Source: an uncultured Lachnospiraceae bacterium (lineage in GTDB: Bacteria > Bacillota > Clostridia > Lachnospirales > Lachnospiraceae). Taken from it: 64,000 nt of DNA. The position numbers and the translations under genes are program-made. Shown in pieces: positions 7,188-17,400 of the stretch. Position 1 is the first letter of the stretch. Each line of letters begins with the position of its first letter. The notes below the pieces were generated by a model, which ran no database searches, was not told the origin of the DNA, and saw only the letters and a list, made by a program, of their open reading frames with translations. The DNA lies in NCBI GenBank assembly GCA_934438085.1, contig CAKSBC010000006.1, positions 1 to 64,000 of the forward strand. Reading direction: 5' to 3'.

Positions 7188-7214
7188 TATAAAGATATTC
7201 AGGATGCCATAAAT
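7188..7214 (+). repeat. 27-bp duplicate of the hipB/hipA junction
   Basis: Matches 4384-4410 at 24 of 27 positions. The original spans the hipB 3' end and the hipA ribosome site. The copy lies in the short gap between the AlbA_2 and MmeI-like genes and no longer has the AGGAGG or an in-frame start. It looks like a recombination scar. Confidence 0.7.
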
Positions 7215-7258
7215 TAATGAAGCCCCTGTGATTGACAGCGTAAGGAAGGATTTGACTG

Positions 7259-10033
7259 ATGACGGATGCAGAGCAGAGAGAGGCTGCAAGACAATTTGCA
7301 AATAAATGGCAAGGTAAAGGCAATGAGGATGAAGACGGACGTTCCTATTGGCTTGACTTTTTGACCAATGTTATGGGGATGGAGCATGTTACCGATCGTG
7401 TGAATTTTGAAAAGAAAGTTATTGTCGATGGAAACACCAAGCGTATAGATGTATATATCCCGGAAACACATGTGCTGATTGAGCAAAAGAGCCTCGGAAA
7501 GGCATTGGATAAGAAAATACATAACTCCGGAGATATAGAGCTTACTCCTTATGAACAAGCAAAGCGTTACAATGATAATCTGCCATATGGAGAAAAGGTA
7601 AGATGGATCATTACGTCCAATTTTGCAGAAATCTGGGCATATGACATGGATGCTCGTGTACCGGAGCCGGTAAAGATTTCTCTGCCGGAGCTTCCGGGAA
7701 AATATCCGCTTCTCGACTTCCTTGTAAAACAGGATGTGAAGAAGATATCACATGAGATGGAAGTTTCTATTCAGGCAGGCGATATTGTAGGCTTGCTTTA
7801 TGATGCCTTTCTTAAGCAATACCGTAATCCGGAAAGCGAGCAGACTTTGAAGAGCCTGAATGTCCTATGTGTCAGACTTGTATTCTGTCTCTATGCGGAG
7901 GATGCCGGGATATTCGGACGCCGCGATATGTTTCATGACTATTTGTCTGGTGTTGACATACCGCATATGCGTTCGGCTTTGATTGAACTATTCAGAGTAT
8001 TAGATCAAAAGGCGGAGGATCGCGATCCATATCTCATACCTGAGCTTGCAGCATTTCCATATGTAAACGGCGGATTATTTGCAGATGAAAATATCGAGAT
8101 CCCCATGTTGAACGAAGAAATACGTGAGCTTCTCCTTGTTAAGGCGAGCGAAGATTTCAACTGGGCGGATATCAGCCCTACGATCTTTGGCGCTGTATTC
8201 GAGTCTACCCTGAATCCGGAAACAAGACGTTCCGGAGGTATGCATTATACCTCAATTGAAAATATTCATAAGGTCATTGATCCATTGTTTCTGGACGATC
8301 TTAAGGAAGAATTACAAGAGATCAAGGTGATCTCCGTGCTTAAGACAAGGAACCGAAAGTTGGAGGAATACCAGACAAAACTGGCGACTTTGGAATTTTT
8401 GGATCCGGCAGCCGGAAGCGGAAATTTTCTCACAGAGACTTATTTGTCAATTCGTCGTTTGGAAAATGAATCAATCAGTACACGTTTAAACGGACAGATG
8501 ACGATCGGTGAAGTCTCAAATCCAATCAAGGTGTCTATCAGCCAATTCCATGGGATAGAGATCAATGATTTTGCTGTGACGGTCGCTAAGACGGCACTCT
8601 GGATTGCAGAAAGCCAGATGATGAAAGAGACGGAGGATATACTCTACGGAACGCATCTGGAGTTTCTTCCTTTGAAGACAAATGCCAATATCGTAGAGGC
8701 AAATGCGCTGCAGATAGATTGGAATGATGTGATTCCGGCGGGAAAGCTTAATTACATCATGGGAAATCCGCCGTTTGTCGGGGCGAGATGGATGAATCCT
8801 GATCAGAAAAAAGATGTCTCAATGGTTTTCAATGGCTGGAAAAATACCGGAGATCTTGATTATGTATCCTGCTGGTACAAGAAGGCATGCGATTATATCG
8901 GAGACACATTGATTCGTGTGGCTCTTGTTTCAACAAATTCAATCACACAGGGAGAAAGCGTTTCCATATTATGGAAGCCATTGTTTAGTAGCGGCATTCA
9001 TATAGATTTTGCTTATCAAACATTCATATGGGATAGTGAAGCATCTATAAAAGCTCATGTTCATTGTGTAATTATTGGATTTAGCCGTGCCCGAAATGAT
9101 AAGAAATACAGAATATTTACGGATGATACTGTTCATGTCGTAAATAATATTAATGCCTATCTTATGGATGCTGAAAACGTATTTATTGAGAAACGAACGA
9201 AACCATTATCAAATGTTCCGCCTATTGCCCTTGGCGGACAAGCAATAGATGGCGGGTATTTGATTCTGACAGAGGAAGAAAAAGAGAATTTGCTTGCTGA
9301 GGAGCCACAGGCGGCGAAGCTCATCAGGCATTACATGATGGGAAAAGATTTTATTCAAAGGAAACCCAGATATTGTATTTGGTTAGTTGATGCAGATCCA
9401 AAGCTGTTGAAGATGTGCCCGAAAATATTGGAAAGGGTTAAAAAGGTTAAGGAATTTAGGTCAAAAAGCAATAGAGATAATACTAAGAAAGCTGCCGGTA
9501 CACCTACTCTCTTCGCATCTATTAATGAGATGAAAGGTGAATATATTGCAATCCCAAAAGTATCCTCACAAAACCGAAGATATGTACCGATGGACTTTTT
9601 ATCCGGTGAGATTATACCGGGAGATAAATTGTTTACTATGCCTAATGCAACACTTTTCGAATTTGGAGTCTTAACATCAAATGTACATATGGCATGGATG
9701 AGAGTTGTGTGTGGCAGGTTGAAGAGCGATTATAGTTACTCCAATACCATTGTATACAACAACTTCCCTTGGCCTGTACCTACGGATGAACAGAAACATA
9801 AGATCGAACAGACAGCACAAGGCATCCTTGATGCACGTAAGTTGTATCCGGATTCTTCACTGGCAGATCTGTATGACCCGATTACTATGCCGCAGGAGCT
9901 TCGAAAAGCACACATGGCGAATGATCGTGCAGTTATGGCGGCATATGGATTCAGCATAAAGATGTCGGAAACTGATTGTGTTGCAGAGCTTATGAAGCTG
10001 TATCAGAAGCTGGCAGGCAATCGTAATGAATAA
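7259..10033 (+). CDS. MmeI-like (type IIL) restriction-modification enzyme
   Basis: 924 residues, close to MmeI (919), with an AAGGAAGGA site before the ATG. The N-terminal nuclease core has D64 and E75-Q-K77 (RIDVYI...LIEQK), matching PD-(D/E)XK. A helical linker follows. The N6-adenine methyltransferase has motif I DPAAGSGNF from D382 and motif IV NPPF from N503, followed by VGA as in the MmeI family. The C-terminal part should contain the target recognition region. MmeI-type enzymes methylate one strand and cut about 20 bases from an asymmetric site, needing no separate subunits. Motifs are intact, so the enzyme is probably active. The recognition sequence cannot be predicted. It sits next to HipBA and AlbA_2 genes, and a 3'-end fragment of a second copy lies at 3933-3992. 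Confidence 0.92.
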   Translation: MTDAEQREAARQFANKWQGKGNEDEDGRSYWLDFLTNVMGMEHVTDRVNFEKKVIVDGNTKRIDVYIPETHVLIEQKSLGKALDKKIHNSGDIELTPYEQAKRYNDNLPYGEKVRWIITSNFAEIWAYDMDARVPEPVKISLPELPGKYPLLDFLVKQDVKKISHEMEVSIQAGDIVGLLYDAFLKQYRNPESEQTLKSLNVLCVRLVFCLYAEDAGIFGRRDMFHDYLSGVDIPHMRSALIELFRVLDQKAEDRDPYLIPELAAFPYVNGGLFADENIEIPMLNEEIRELLLVKASEDFNWADISPTIFGAVFESTLNPETRRSGGMHYTSIENIHKVIDPLFLDDLKEELQEIKVISVLKTRNRKLEEYQTKLATLEFLDPAAGSGNFLTETYLSIRRLENESISTRLNGQMTIGEVSNPIKVSISQFHGIEINDFAVTVAKTALWIAESQMMKETEDILYGTHLEFLPLKTNANIVEANALQIDWNDVIPAGKLNYIMGNPPFVGARWMNPDQKKDVSMVFNGWKNTGDLDYVSCWYKKACDYIGDTLIRVALVSTNSITQGESVSILWKPLFSSGIHIDFAYQTFIWDSEASIKAHVHCVIIGFSRARNDKKYRIFTDDTVHVVNNINAYLMDAENVFIEKRTKPLSNVPPIALGGQAIDGGYLILTEEEKENLLAEEPQAAKLIRHYMMGKDFIQRKPRYCIWLVDADPKLLKMCPKILERVKKVKEFRSKSNRDNTKKAAGTPTLFASINEMKGEYIAIPKVSSQNRRYVPMDFLSGEIIPGDKLFTMPNATLFEFGVLTSNVHMAWMRVVCGRLKSDYSYSNTIVYNNFPWPVPTDEQKHKIEQTAQGILDARKLYPDSSLADLYDPITMPQELRKAHMANDRAVMAAYGFSIKMSETDCVAELMKLYQKLAGNRNE

Positions 10034-10038
10034 GAGAA
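9979..10038 (+). repeat. 3' end of the MmeI-like gene, second copy of the 60-bp repeat
   Basis: Intact partner of 3933-3992 (57/60 identical). It includes the last codons, the TAA at 10031-10033 and five bases beyond it. Confidence 0.9.
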
Positions 10039-10041
10039 AGT

Positions 10042-10076
10042 ATCAAAGGCTGAACCCCATGAATCTATCTGGGCTT
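10042..10076 (+). repeat. Half of a terminator, left copy of a 35-bp direct repeat
   Basis: Matches 11162-11196 at 33 of 35 positions. The right copy continues into the 3' arm and T run of an intrinsic terminator. This copy lacks that arm, so transcription from the MmeI-like gene probably reads into the KilA-N gene. The pair brackets the KilA-N gene. Confidence 0.85.
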
Positions 10077-10116
10077 TGTTAATAGAAAAATAAAAATGTT
10101 CAGAAAAGAGATTAAA

Positions 10117-10986
10117 ATGAAAAACATGAAAATAGATGCCAATGGAACAGAAATCAGAGTAGTGGGCGATGTTGTTAATGAAGCTGCTTACATTTCGCTC
10201 ACCGATATTGCAAAATATAAAAATCCAGACAATGCCTTTATCGTGGTGGCAAACTGGATGCGGAATCATTCGACGATTTCATTTTTGGGCTTGTGGGAAC
10301 AAATTCATAATCCGAATTTTAAACCTATCGAATTCGATAGGTTTAAAGCAGAATCGGGGGATAATGCTTTTACCTTGACACCGCAGCAGTGGATAAAAGC
10401 AACGGATGCAATAGGTATCGTATCAAAATCCGGACGGTATGGCGGTACTTATGCACATACAGATATAGCTTTTGAATTTGCTTCATGGATTTCACCGGAA
10501 TTTAAGCTTTATATCATCAAAGATTATCAGCGATTAAAGAAAGACGAGGCAGAGCGATTAGCAATTGGATGGGATGTAAAGAGAGAACTTTCAAAAATAA
10601 ATTATCGTATTCACACAGATGCGGTAAAAGAATTTTTGATAACTCCAACATTATCTCAGCAGGAAATGGCATATACATATGCTTCAGAAGCAGATATTTT
10701 AAATATGGCTTTGTTTGGAAAAGCGGCAGCACAATGGAGAAATGAGAAAGGAATAAAAGGGAAAACTCCTAATATCAGAGATTTTGCCTCTGCTGAAGAA
10801 TTGGTTGTGCTTATCAATCTGGAGGATACAAATGCAGATTTGATAAGACAGGAAGTGCCTAAAATTGAAAGGTTAAAAATATTAAGAGAAAAAGCATACA
10901 GGCAATTAGAACTTTTGAGAAAGAATCAAGATACGATTGAAGCATTAAAGAAAAATCTTATTGAAGATACAGAAACAAACGGTTGA
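10117..10986 (+). CDS. KilA-N domain protein
   Basis: About 289 residues from the ATG at 10117, preferred over the ATG at 10096 because an AAGAGA-type site precedes it. Residues 15-125 match the KilA-N DNA-binding domain of phage and bacterial proteins (YISLTDIAKYKNPDNAFIVVANWMR; TPQQWIKATDAIGIVSKSGRYGGTYAH; FEFASWISPEFKLYIIKDYQRL). The C-terminal part is helical and charged, with a coiled-coil-like end. KilA-N proteins are DNA-binding phage or anti-repressor-type proteins, and free-standing bacterial copies are common in mobile and defence islands. The gene lies between two direct repeats of a terminator half, so it appears to be an insertion behind the MmeI-like gene. Confidence 0.85.
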   Translation: MKNMKIDANGTEIRVVGDVVNEAAYISLTDIAKYKNPDNAFIVVANWMRNHSTISFLGLWEQIHNPNFKPIEFDRFKAESGDNAFTLTPQQWIKATDAIGIVSKSGRYGGTYAHTDIAFEFASWISPEFKLYIIKDYQRLKKDEAERLAIGWDVKRELSKINYRIHTDAVKEFLITPTLSQQEMAYTYASEADILNMALFGKAAAQWRNEKGIKGKTPNIRDFASAEELVVLINLEDTNADLIRQEVPKIERLKILREKAYRQLELLRKNQDTIEALKKNLIEDTETNG

Positions 10987-11161
10987 TTTTTCTAAGTAAA
11001 GTTGCTTCGAAATTATAGATGTTGATCTAAAATTCGACGCAGGGATAGAAGAAATTATATATGACGATCAAATGGTGACTATAGAATAAGTATTTCCAAA
11101 GCCGTAAATATCAATATAAAAATGTTCAAAGGCTGTCTGCAACGGAACGGAAGCTGAAATA

Positions 11162-11196
11162 ATCAAAGGCTGAACCCCATGAAACTACCTGGGCTT
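11162..11196 (+). repeat. Right copy of the 35-bp direct repeat
   Basis: Partner of 10042-10076 (33/35). Here the sequence continues as a complete terminator, so this is probably the original end of the restriction-modification transcription unit. Confidence 0.85.
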
Positions 11197-11206
11197 CAGC
11201 CTTTTT
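11165..11206 (+). terminator. Rho-independent terminator
   Basis: AAAGGCTGAA (11165-11174) pairs with TTCAGCCTTT (11195-11204). CCC/GGG pairs lie inside the stem and the T run is at 11202-11206. Confidence 0.85.
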
Positions 11207-11286
11207 CTGTTTGGAGCCATTTTTTGTGGAGAAGGAGGACGGATAGTTTACATGGCCATGGTTTGTCCAAAAAGCTACACATGAGC

Positions 11287-11315
11287 TTGCCTCTGTGGTA
11301 AAATTATCTTAATAA
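11287..11315 (+). promoter_or_regulatory. Candidate promoter of the giant surface-protein gene
   Basis: TTGCCT (11287-11292), 17 bases, then TAATAA (11310-11315). It would give a leader of about 140 bases containing the hairpin at 11366-11423. Confidence 0.35.
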
Positions 11316-11365
11316 AAAGAAAATCGAATATCAAGCAAGTTGTTTAATACATAAGGCGTGTTTCC

Positions 11366-11423
11366 ACTGTTTATTTATCCGCTCCGACATTTCTCATATA
11401 CTCGGGTTCGGCGGTGAAACAGT
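11366..11423 (+). promoter_or_regulatory. Structured 5' leader hairpin
   Basis: Three nested stems share one axis: ACTGTTT/AAACAGT (11366-11372 with 11417-11423), CCGC/GCGG (11379-11382 with 11411-11414) and CCGA/TCGG (11384-11387 with 11402-11405). A CCTTTTC run follows, and the ribosome site is about 33 bases further on. It may act as an attenuator or an mRNA-stabilising element. I could not match it to a known riboswitch. Confidence 0.45.
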
Positions 11424-11464
11424 CCTTTTCGTTAACTTTCATTTACTTCCACGGAGGCAAATAT

Positions 11465-14400
11465 ATGAAACACCGAGTGCTTAGTAAACGTATCATCTCA
11501 ATTCTTCTGGCACTGCAAATGGTTCTTTTGCAGCCGCTTTGTTCGCTTGCGGATATGCCGCAGCACAGACCGACAGTGATCGATGGCGCAAGGTTAAGTG
11601 AAGACCGGCTCACAGATGGTGATCTGGTCTATTTCGGCGTGTCCGGCTTAACAGTAAAGGAAGCAAGTGACACCTATGAGATCGCGATTTACCGCGAGGG
11701 TAATCTCGACCGTGAAGCCTCGGTGACCGTTCATACTCTTGATATTTCCGCTCTATATAATAAAGACTATCGTCTTATGGGCGATAATATCAAAGAGCTG
11801 GAGAGCGGCATGACCCTGCTTGAGCGTGCAGCAAAGAGTGACAGCAATGCTGCTGAAAATGATGTGCAGGGAACAGAGTATAACTTCGATGAAGACGGCA
11901 ATCTGATCGGTAAGACCGATACTGAAGATATCTTTGATGGGGCAGTTGCCACACCGACAGAAGTAAAGAGAACCGAAGATACGAATAATAACGGAAGTAC
12001 AGAAAAAGCAACGAATTCGAAGAAGACAGATAGTACAGACAGAATTAAGGATGCGAATGCAACTGAGCATACGGACGTAGTTGAGAATTCTGAGCAGTCT
12101 GACAGCGCAGAGAACAGTGAGAATGCATCGGAACTTGAGCGTGCAGACAGCATAAATAGCACAGATAAGCTTGGTGGTACGGAAGATTCTGTAGAAAAGG
12201 ATAAGCTTGATAAGCTCGTCGAAAACAAAGCTTCAGAAGCTTTGGAAGATGTAAATGAACTTAAAGCTGTTAAAGCATCGACATTTACAGAGAAGTCAGA
12301 CAGCACAGACAAAAGCGAAAAGACAGAGTCATTAAAGAACGAAGATGACATTAAGGATTCAGAACAGTCTGTGGGCACGAATGACATTAAGGATAAAGTC
12401 GCATCCGGAAATACAGACAAAAATGACAACGCAGACGAAATCGACAACAAAGATGAAAATGTTGTAATCAAAGACGAGGGCGATACAGAGACTCATAAAC
12501 CGAAGCAGGATGCAAACGATAAGGATAAGGCATCATCTTCCGAAGCTTCGAAAAGCACGGCAGATAAGCAGGATACAGATGAAGAAGCTCTGAATGGGGC
12601 AGATGAGCAGGATACAGGTAAAGATGCTCTGAAAGATGAAGATGAGCATGGTACAGATGAAGATGCTCTGAAAGATGAAGATGAGCAGGGTACGGATGAA
12701 AATGATTTGAAAAAAGAAGATGAAGCCGATGATGCAGAGGAGCCGGATGAAACAGGCGAAATTGAGGACAAAGACAAGTCAGACTCTGTTCTTTCTGTTG
12801 CAGGAAGTGATGCGGTAAGCACGGGTAAGAGCCGTCTTGCCATACTTAAGGAAGAGGCAACGGGAGAACCTACAAGAGAAGAAGGTTCAAGCGGAGTAAG
12901 CGGAAGTCTGACCGATGCCATCCTCGCACAAATCATGCCGGAGCAGATCGAAGCCATCCCGCATTCGGCAGAGCAGACTATCACATTTGCACCGGGAGAA
13001 AATGTACAGTACCTTAAGTTCCGCATCCATGACGATAAGCTGTCAGAGGGAACGGAAGCATTCTCGGTGATGATCACAGATGCCGAAAATATGGAGCCTT
13101 ATATGGTGACATCCTTGTCAGTCATAATCACCGATGATGAGGAATCGGAGCAGTCGGAGATCTCCTTCGACAGTGACGCCTATGCAGTTGAGGACGGCAA
13201 GGCGCTGGTGACATTACATAGAGAGGGCGCCGAATACTCAATGGCGTCCGCAAATATTCGCGGAAAGGATGCGGAAACAGGGGCAAATCAGGTCTATGGT
13301 ACGGTCGTGTTTGCACCATATGAAACAGAGAAGGAAGTTGAGCTTGCCGTCACAAAGGACAGCACGCTTTATCTCAGCGACTATCTTGCCGCACAGGCAG
13401 GCAATACGATCGAGGCCGATGCTGTCATGGTGGATGGGGGGGCAGATAGGAGCATGCTTTTATCCGGTATATCAATGCTGTCAGAAGAGGACGAGGATGC
13501 CGCAGTCACTTCCTTAGCAGCTGAAAATGCTTCCGATGAGCTTTCCTTCGACATCAAGATTGCAGGTAAAGACTATAAGGTCAAATATAAAAAGGGTGAT
13601 GTCGTAGCTGACATCTATGACGAGGGCTACACTCCTGCACTGGAGGTTGGACAGTATTACTTCTCTGCAAGCACGGATGTCGGGGGCATCTTTTCCTACG
13701 GTATAGATCAGCGCCACGGAAGCAAGCCTAACAAGCTCGGTACGCTCCAGAATCGCTATATGATCGCAAATGAAGAAAAAGACTTTAGTAAGGGCTACGG
13801 CAAGCTGGAATACTTACATACGACCACATGGTGTACCGGTTCTGTGTGGAGCTCAAATGAGCATCCGCCTGCCGGAAGACCTACTATTAACGGACTATAT
13901 TATCAGTATCTTATTCCGCACTGGGAACAGACCAGCAGCTACGGCGGAGGTAACAAGGTGCGCTTAAAGCTCCATGCCATCGGTGCCGGAAATGACTTTG
14001 GACAGAAGGATAAGAATGATAAATTCGGCAAAGAGCTTTCGAACGAAGCAGCGGTAAAAGTGCAGAACATCGCGGATAATATCGAGGCCATCGTCTATGC
14101 AGTTGATGAATGGAAAACAATGACACCGAAGAGCTATATGCGCTTCTACGGTATTGCCGCAATGTACAAAAAGTATCGTGTCAATGTCGAAAATCCTGAT
14201 AAAAAGGACTTCCTCGGAGCTCCGGCTTCTGTACCTATGCAGGTGAAGATGGAGTGTGGTGCACAGATAATCGAGCCGGGACATACCGACAGTAGGGATA
14301 TCTATACGAATATAGATACAGATGATGCAAACCTCGTCTTCACTCTTAATAAAAATACGATCAATGGCGTAGACGGCATCTTCGGCACCATTACAGGATA

Positions 14401-17400
14401 TACGATCACAGTTTCTCCTAAGGATCCGGATGATAAAAAAAGGGTTACTGTCAATTATCCGTCCGACTATCTGAAATATCTTGACAGTAAGGTAGGAATG
14501 AGTGTCAACAGTGATGCCATAGATCTATCCAAGGAAGCCGTTAAGACGGTAAAGGAGCGTGCGACAGCTCATCTCGATACCATAGTCATGGATAAGTATT
14601 TTGTGAATTGGATCGAGAGTCTTCAGAAGACAACATATCACGAAAGCAACAGTCCTGATGCATCGTATTTCCAGGAGCTGAGCTTTAAGCCGACCGTGGC
14701 GTACACGGATGTTAAGGTCAGTGTGGCGGCACCGGATGCGGGCGGAGTAAGTACTAAGGCGCATTTTACCGATACCAATCTTCCGGCAGTAGGAAGCGAC
14801 AAGACCTTCCACGCAGGTGATACTTTAGATCTCAGCGCGGCATCCGATGACGCAAATTACCGTGTCACAGGTTTTGAAATCTCAGAGGACGGAGGTGTAC
14901 ACTTTAACAGCATCCGTGATGCCAAGACATTCACTCTGCGAGCAGATAAGAATTGTGTGATACGTCCGCTGCTTGCCAAAAATGACAATCATGTGGAAAT
15001 AGAGTTTGAATCGGAGGAGGCAAGAAAGAATCTCAGTATTGAGAACCTTATCCAGCAGGATAAGCTGAACGGCACGTATCTTAAGGGCAAGAATGTCATC
15101 AATCTGAATCCGGAAAAGAGTAGCTGGACTGAGATGATGCAGCCGTCGATCGGCACGGCATGTACAGTACGTGTACTTGTGACAGGTACACCTTCCGATA
15201 CCAATTATGTATACCGTCCGGTGATCACGGATCAGATGACGGGCAAGACATATCAGACTCAGGGCTACAGCTTTATTCTGCGCAGCAATACCGCAGATAA
15301 TGTCCTTAAGCTCGGAATCGAGAAGGTTAAGAAGAACGAGCTTGTGGAATACAGTCTCAGCGGAACTGTGGCGGCACGTGTAAAGACCATACGTGAAACA
15401 GGACTGGCTCCGCAGACCAATCCGGCAGAGGGCTATGCCGTATCGCTGGCAAACGGTGAATTTGAGACGAACGGAAGCCGCCATGTACAGCTTCAGTCTG
15501 CTACGGCAGATAACACCGGAATCATCAGTCTGGCAGGACTCAAGGCTAAGGAAGGAGACCGTATCAGTCTGCTGATAGATAACGGCATCGACGATGCACA
15601 GGTAGCGGATTTTGTATTCGGCAGCGGTACACTTGATAAAATTACAAATGTTCGCAGCGTAGATGCAGGTATGATAGGGATACACTATCCGATCACTGCG
15701 CCGGTGGTGACATCGATTTCCTATGATTACGATAAACCGGAGAGCAGGCAGAAGACAGATCTTCGTAAGAATCAGGTGCGCTGTTTCGATGATAATCTGA
15801 AGCTGACGGCAATAGTGGATCAAAAGGAACGCAGCATAGATAAGCTTGTATTTACCGTGAGGACGGTCACCGGTGCCGAAGCAAGCTATGAAGCAAAGGC
15901 CACAGCGGCAGGCTCTAATGTATTCACGGCGACTATCCCGTCAATGCTTACGAATCTTCATAACGGAGATCGTATCACGGTGTATATCGTGGATAAGGAA
16001 AAGCGCAGTGTGACGGTGGGAGATACAGCACAATTCGTCGCTATCACCTATCCGACGGTTGACACGGGACTCGTAAGCTATGTGGAAAATGAGGTGATCG
16101 CTCCTAAGAGTTTTGATATAGATGGGGCTATGGGTGAGGTAAATATTCCTCTTCTCGGCGCGGCTAAGAGTACCGCACAGAGCGGCATCCTTAATTTCTC
16201 ACGACTTGACTATCCGAACGGAACAGGATTCTCGCTGAATATCAATTTCGATATGATGCTGAAGGACGACGGCTCGATGACACCGAAGCAGAAGAGAGAC
16301 GCTGTGAAAACCTATCAGAAGTCTGTCCAGAAGACGCAGAAGCTGAAAAAGGAAGCAATCGCAGCCGGTAAGGATGCGGCAGATGCCGGTGCAAGTGCGG
16401 ATCAGATCCGCATGATGGTTGAGGCAGAAGATCGAGATCTTTCGATAGAGGAGCTGAATAGTGTCATTGCTTACGATGAGAGGCAGGCGCGCAGCAACGA
16501 GCTTCGTGATCGTAAGCTTACGGAAGCGAAGGACGAACGTGCAAATATGACCAAGACGCAGGGCTACATCAATGTGCGTGTGATCTTCAATATGAGCTTC
16601 GAATTCCTGTATGATCCGGTGAAGAAGGAATATGTGCTCGCAACCACAGCTGTTACCGTCGGCGGTGCACTGGATGCATCAAAAACCTTCTATACCATGG
16701 TGGGTTATGTGCCGTGCTTCCTGAATCTGTCAGGCGGTGTTGAGGTGGATCTTACCATGGGCGGAGTCTGCCCGGAGGGTAAGAATGCGTTTAATGAGGG
16801 TGATTTCAATGCCTATAGCGGAAATGTACAGAATATATTCTCTGGCGGTGATTTCCTGATCGAGCTGGATTCTGTCGTAAAGGCGAAGGTACAGGTGGGA
16901 GCAGGCCTGTGCGGCGTACTCAGTGCGCGCGGCTATGTAAGCGTATTGATGAAGCTGCAGCTTGTGAAGGACAATGTTTCTGCTGATCCATACGGAATCA
17001 TCCTTAATGCGGCAGGAGGCATAGGCTTCGATCTTATTCTGCTCAGCATGGATGTTGATATCGCAAAGATATCTCAGGGCTGGGGCAACTATGCAGGTCG
17101 AACTAAGGTTGAGTACTTCAATAATCTGATAACGAAGGAATACGGAGATACACTTGCGGTGAATGCTTCGGCGGAAGGCACTGAAGGCTCGAATGCCGCT
17201 GCATTCTCACTGAATGCAATATCGGAAGAGGATGAAGAAGCGGCTGCAGCAGCATTTTCATTGAATGATGCATATGAAGAGGCATATGCCGAAGGCAGCG
17301 GTGACGAGATCACCTTCAGGCGCTACGACATGGGCTCTTCGGATATGAGCAGCTTCGGGCATTCAGGCGGCGTCAATGCACAGCCGATGCCGGTAAATAA

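Larger units (their letters stand above)
10987..11464 (+). other. Intergenic stretch before the giant surface-protein gene
   Basis: No gene seen. The part up to 11160 has no recognisable content. A terminator, a weak promoter and a structured leader follow and are listed separately. Confidence 0.6.

Noticed and set aside
11414..11464. Longer start of the surface protein
   Set aside because: The ATG at 11465 has GGAGG and directly begins the signal peptide. The upstream extension falls within the structured leader.
14882..15823. 313-codon frame antisense to the surface-protein gene, and other long antisense frames at 11767-12471 and 12493-13077
   Set aside because: They lie opposite a clearly coding gene, have Cys/His/Ile- or Ser-rich composition produced by its codon bias, and lack starts with ribosome sites.
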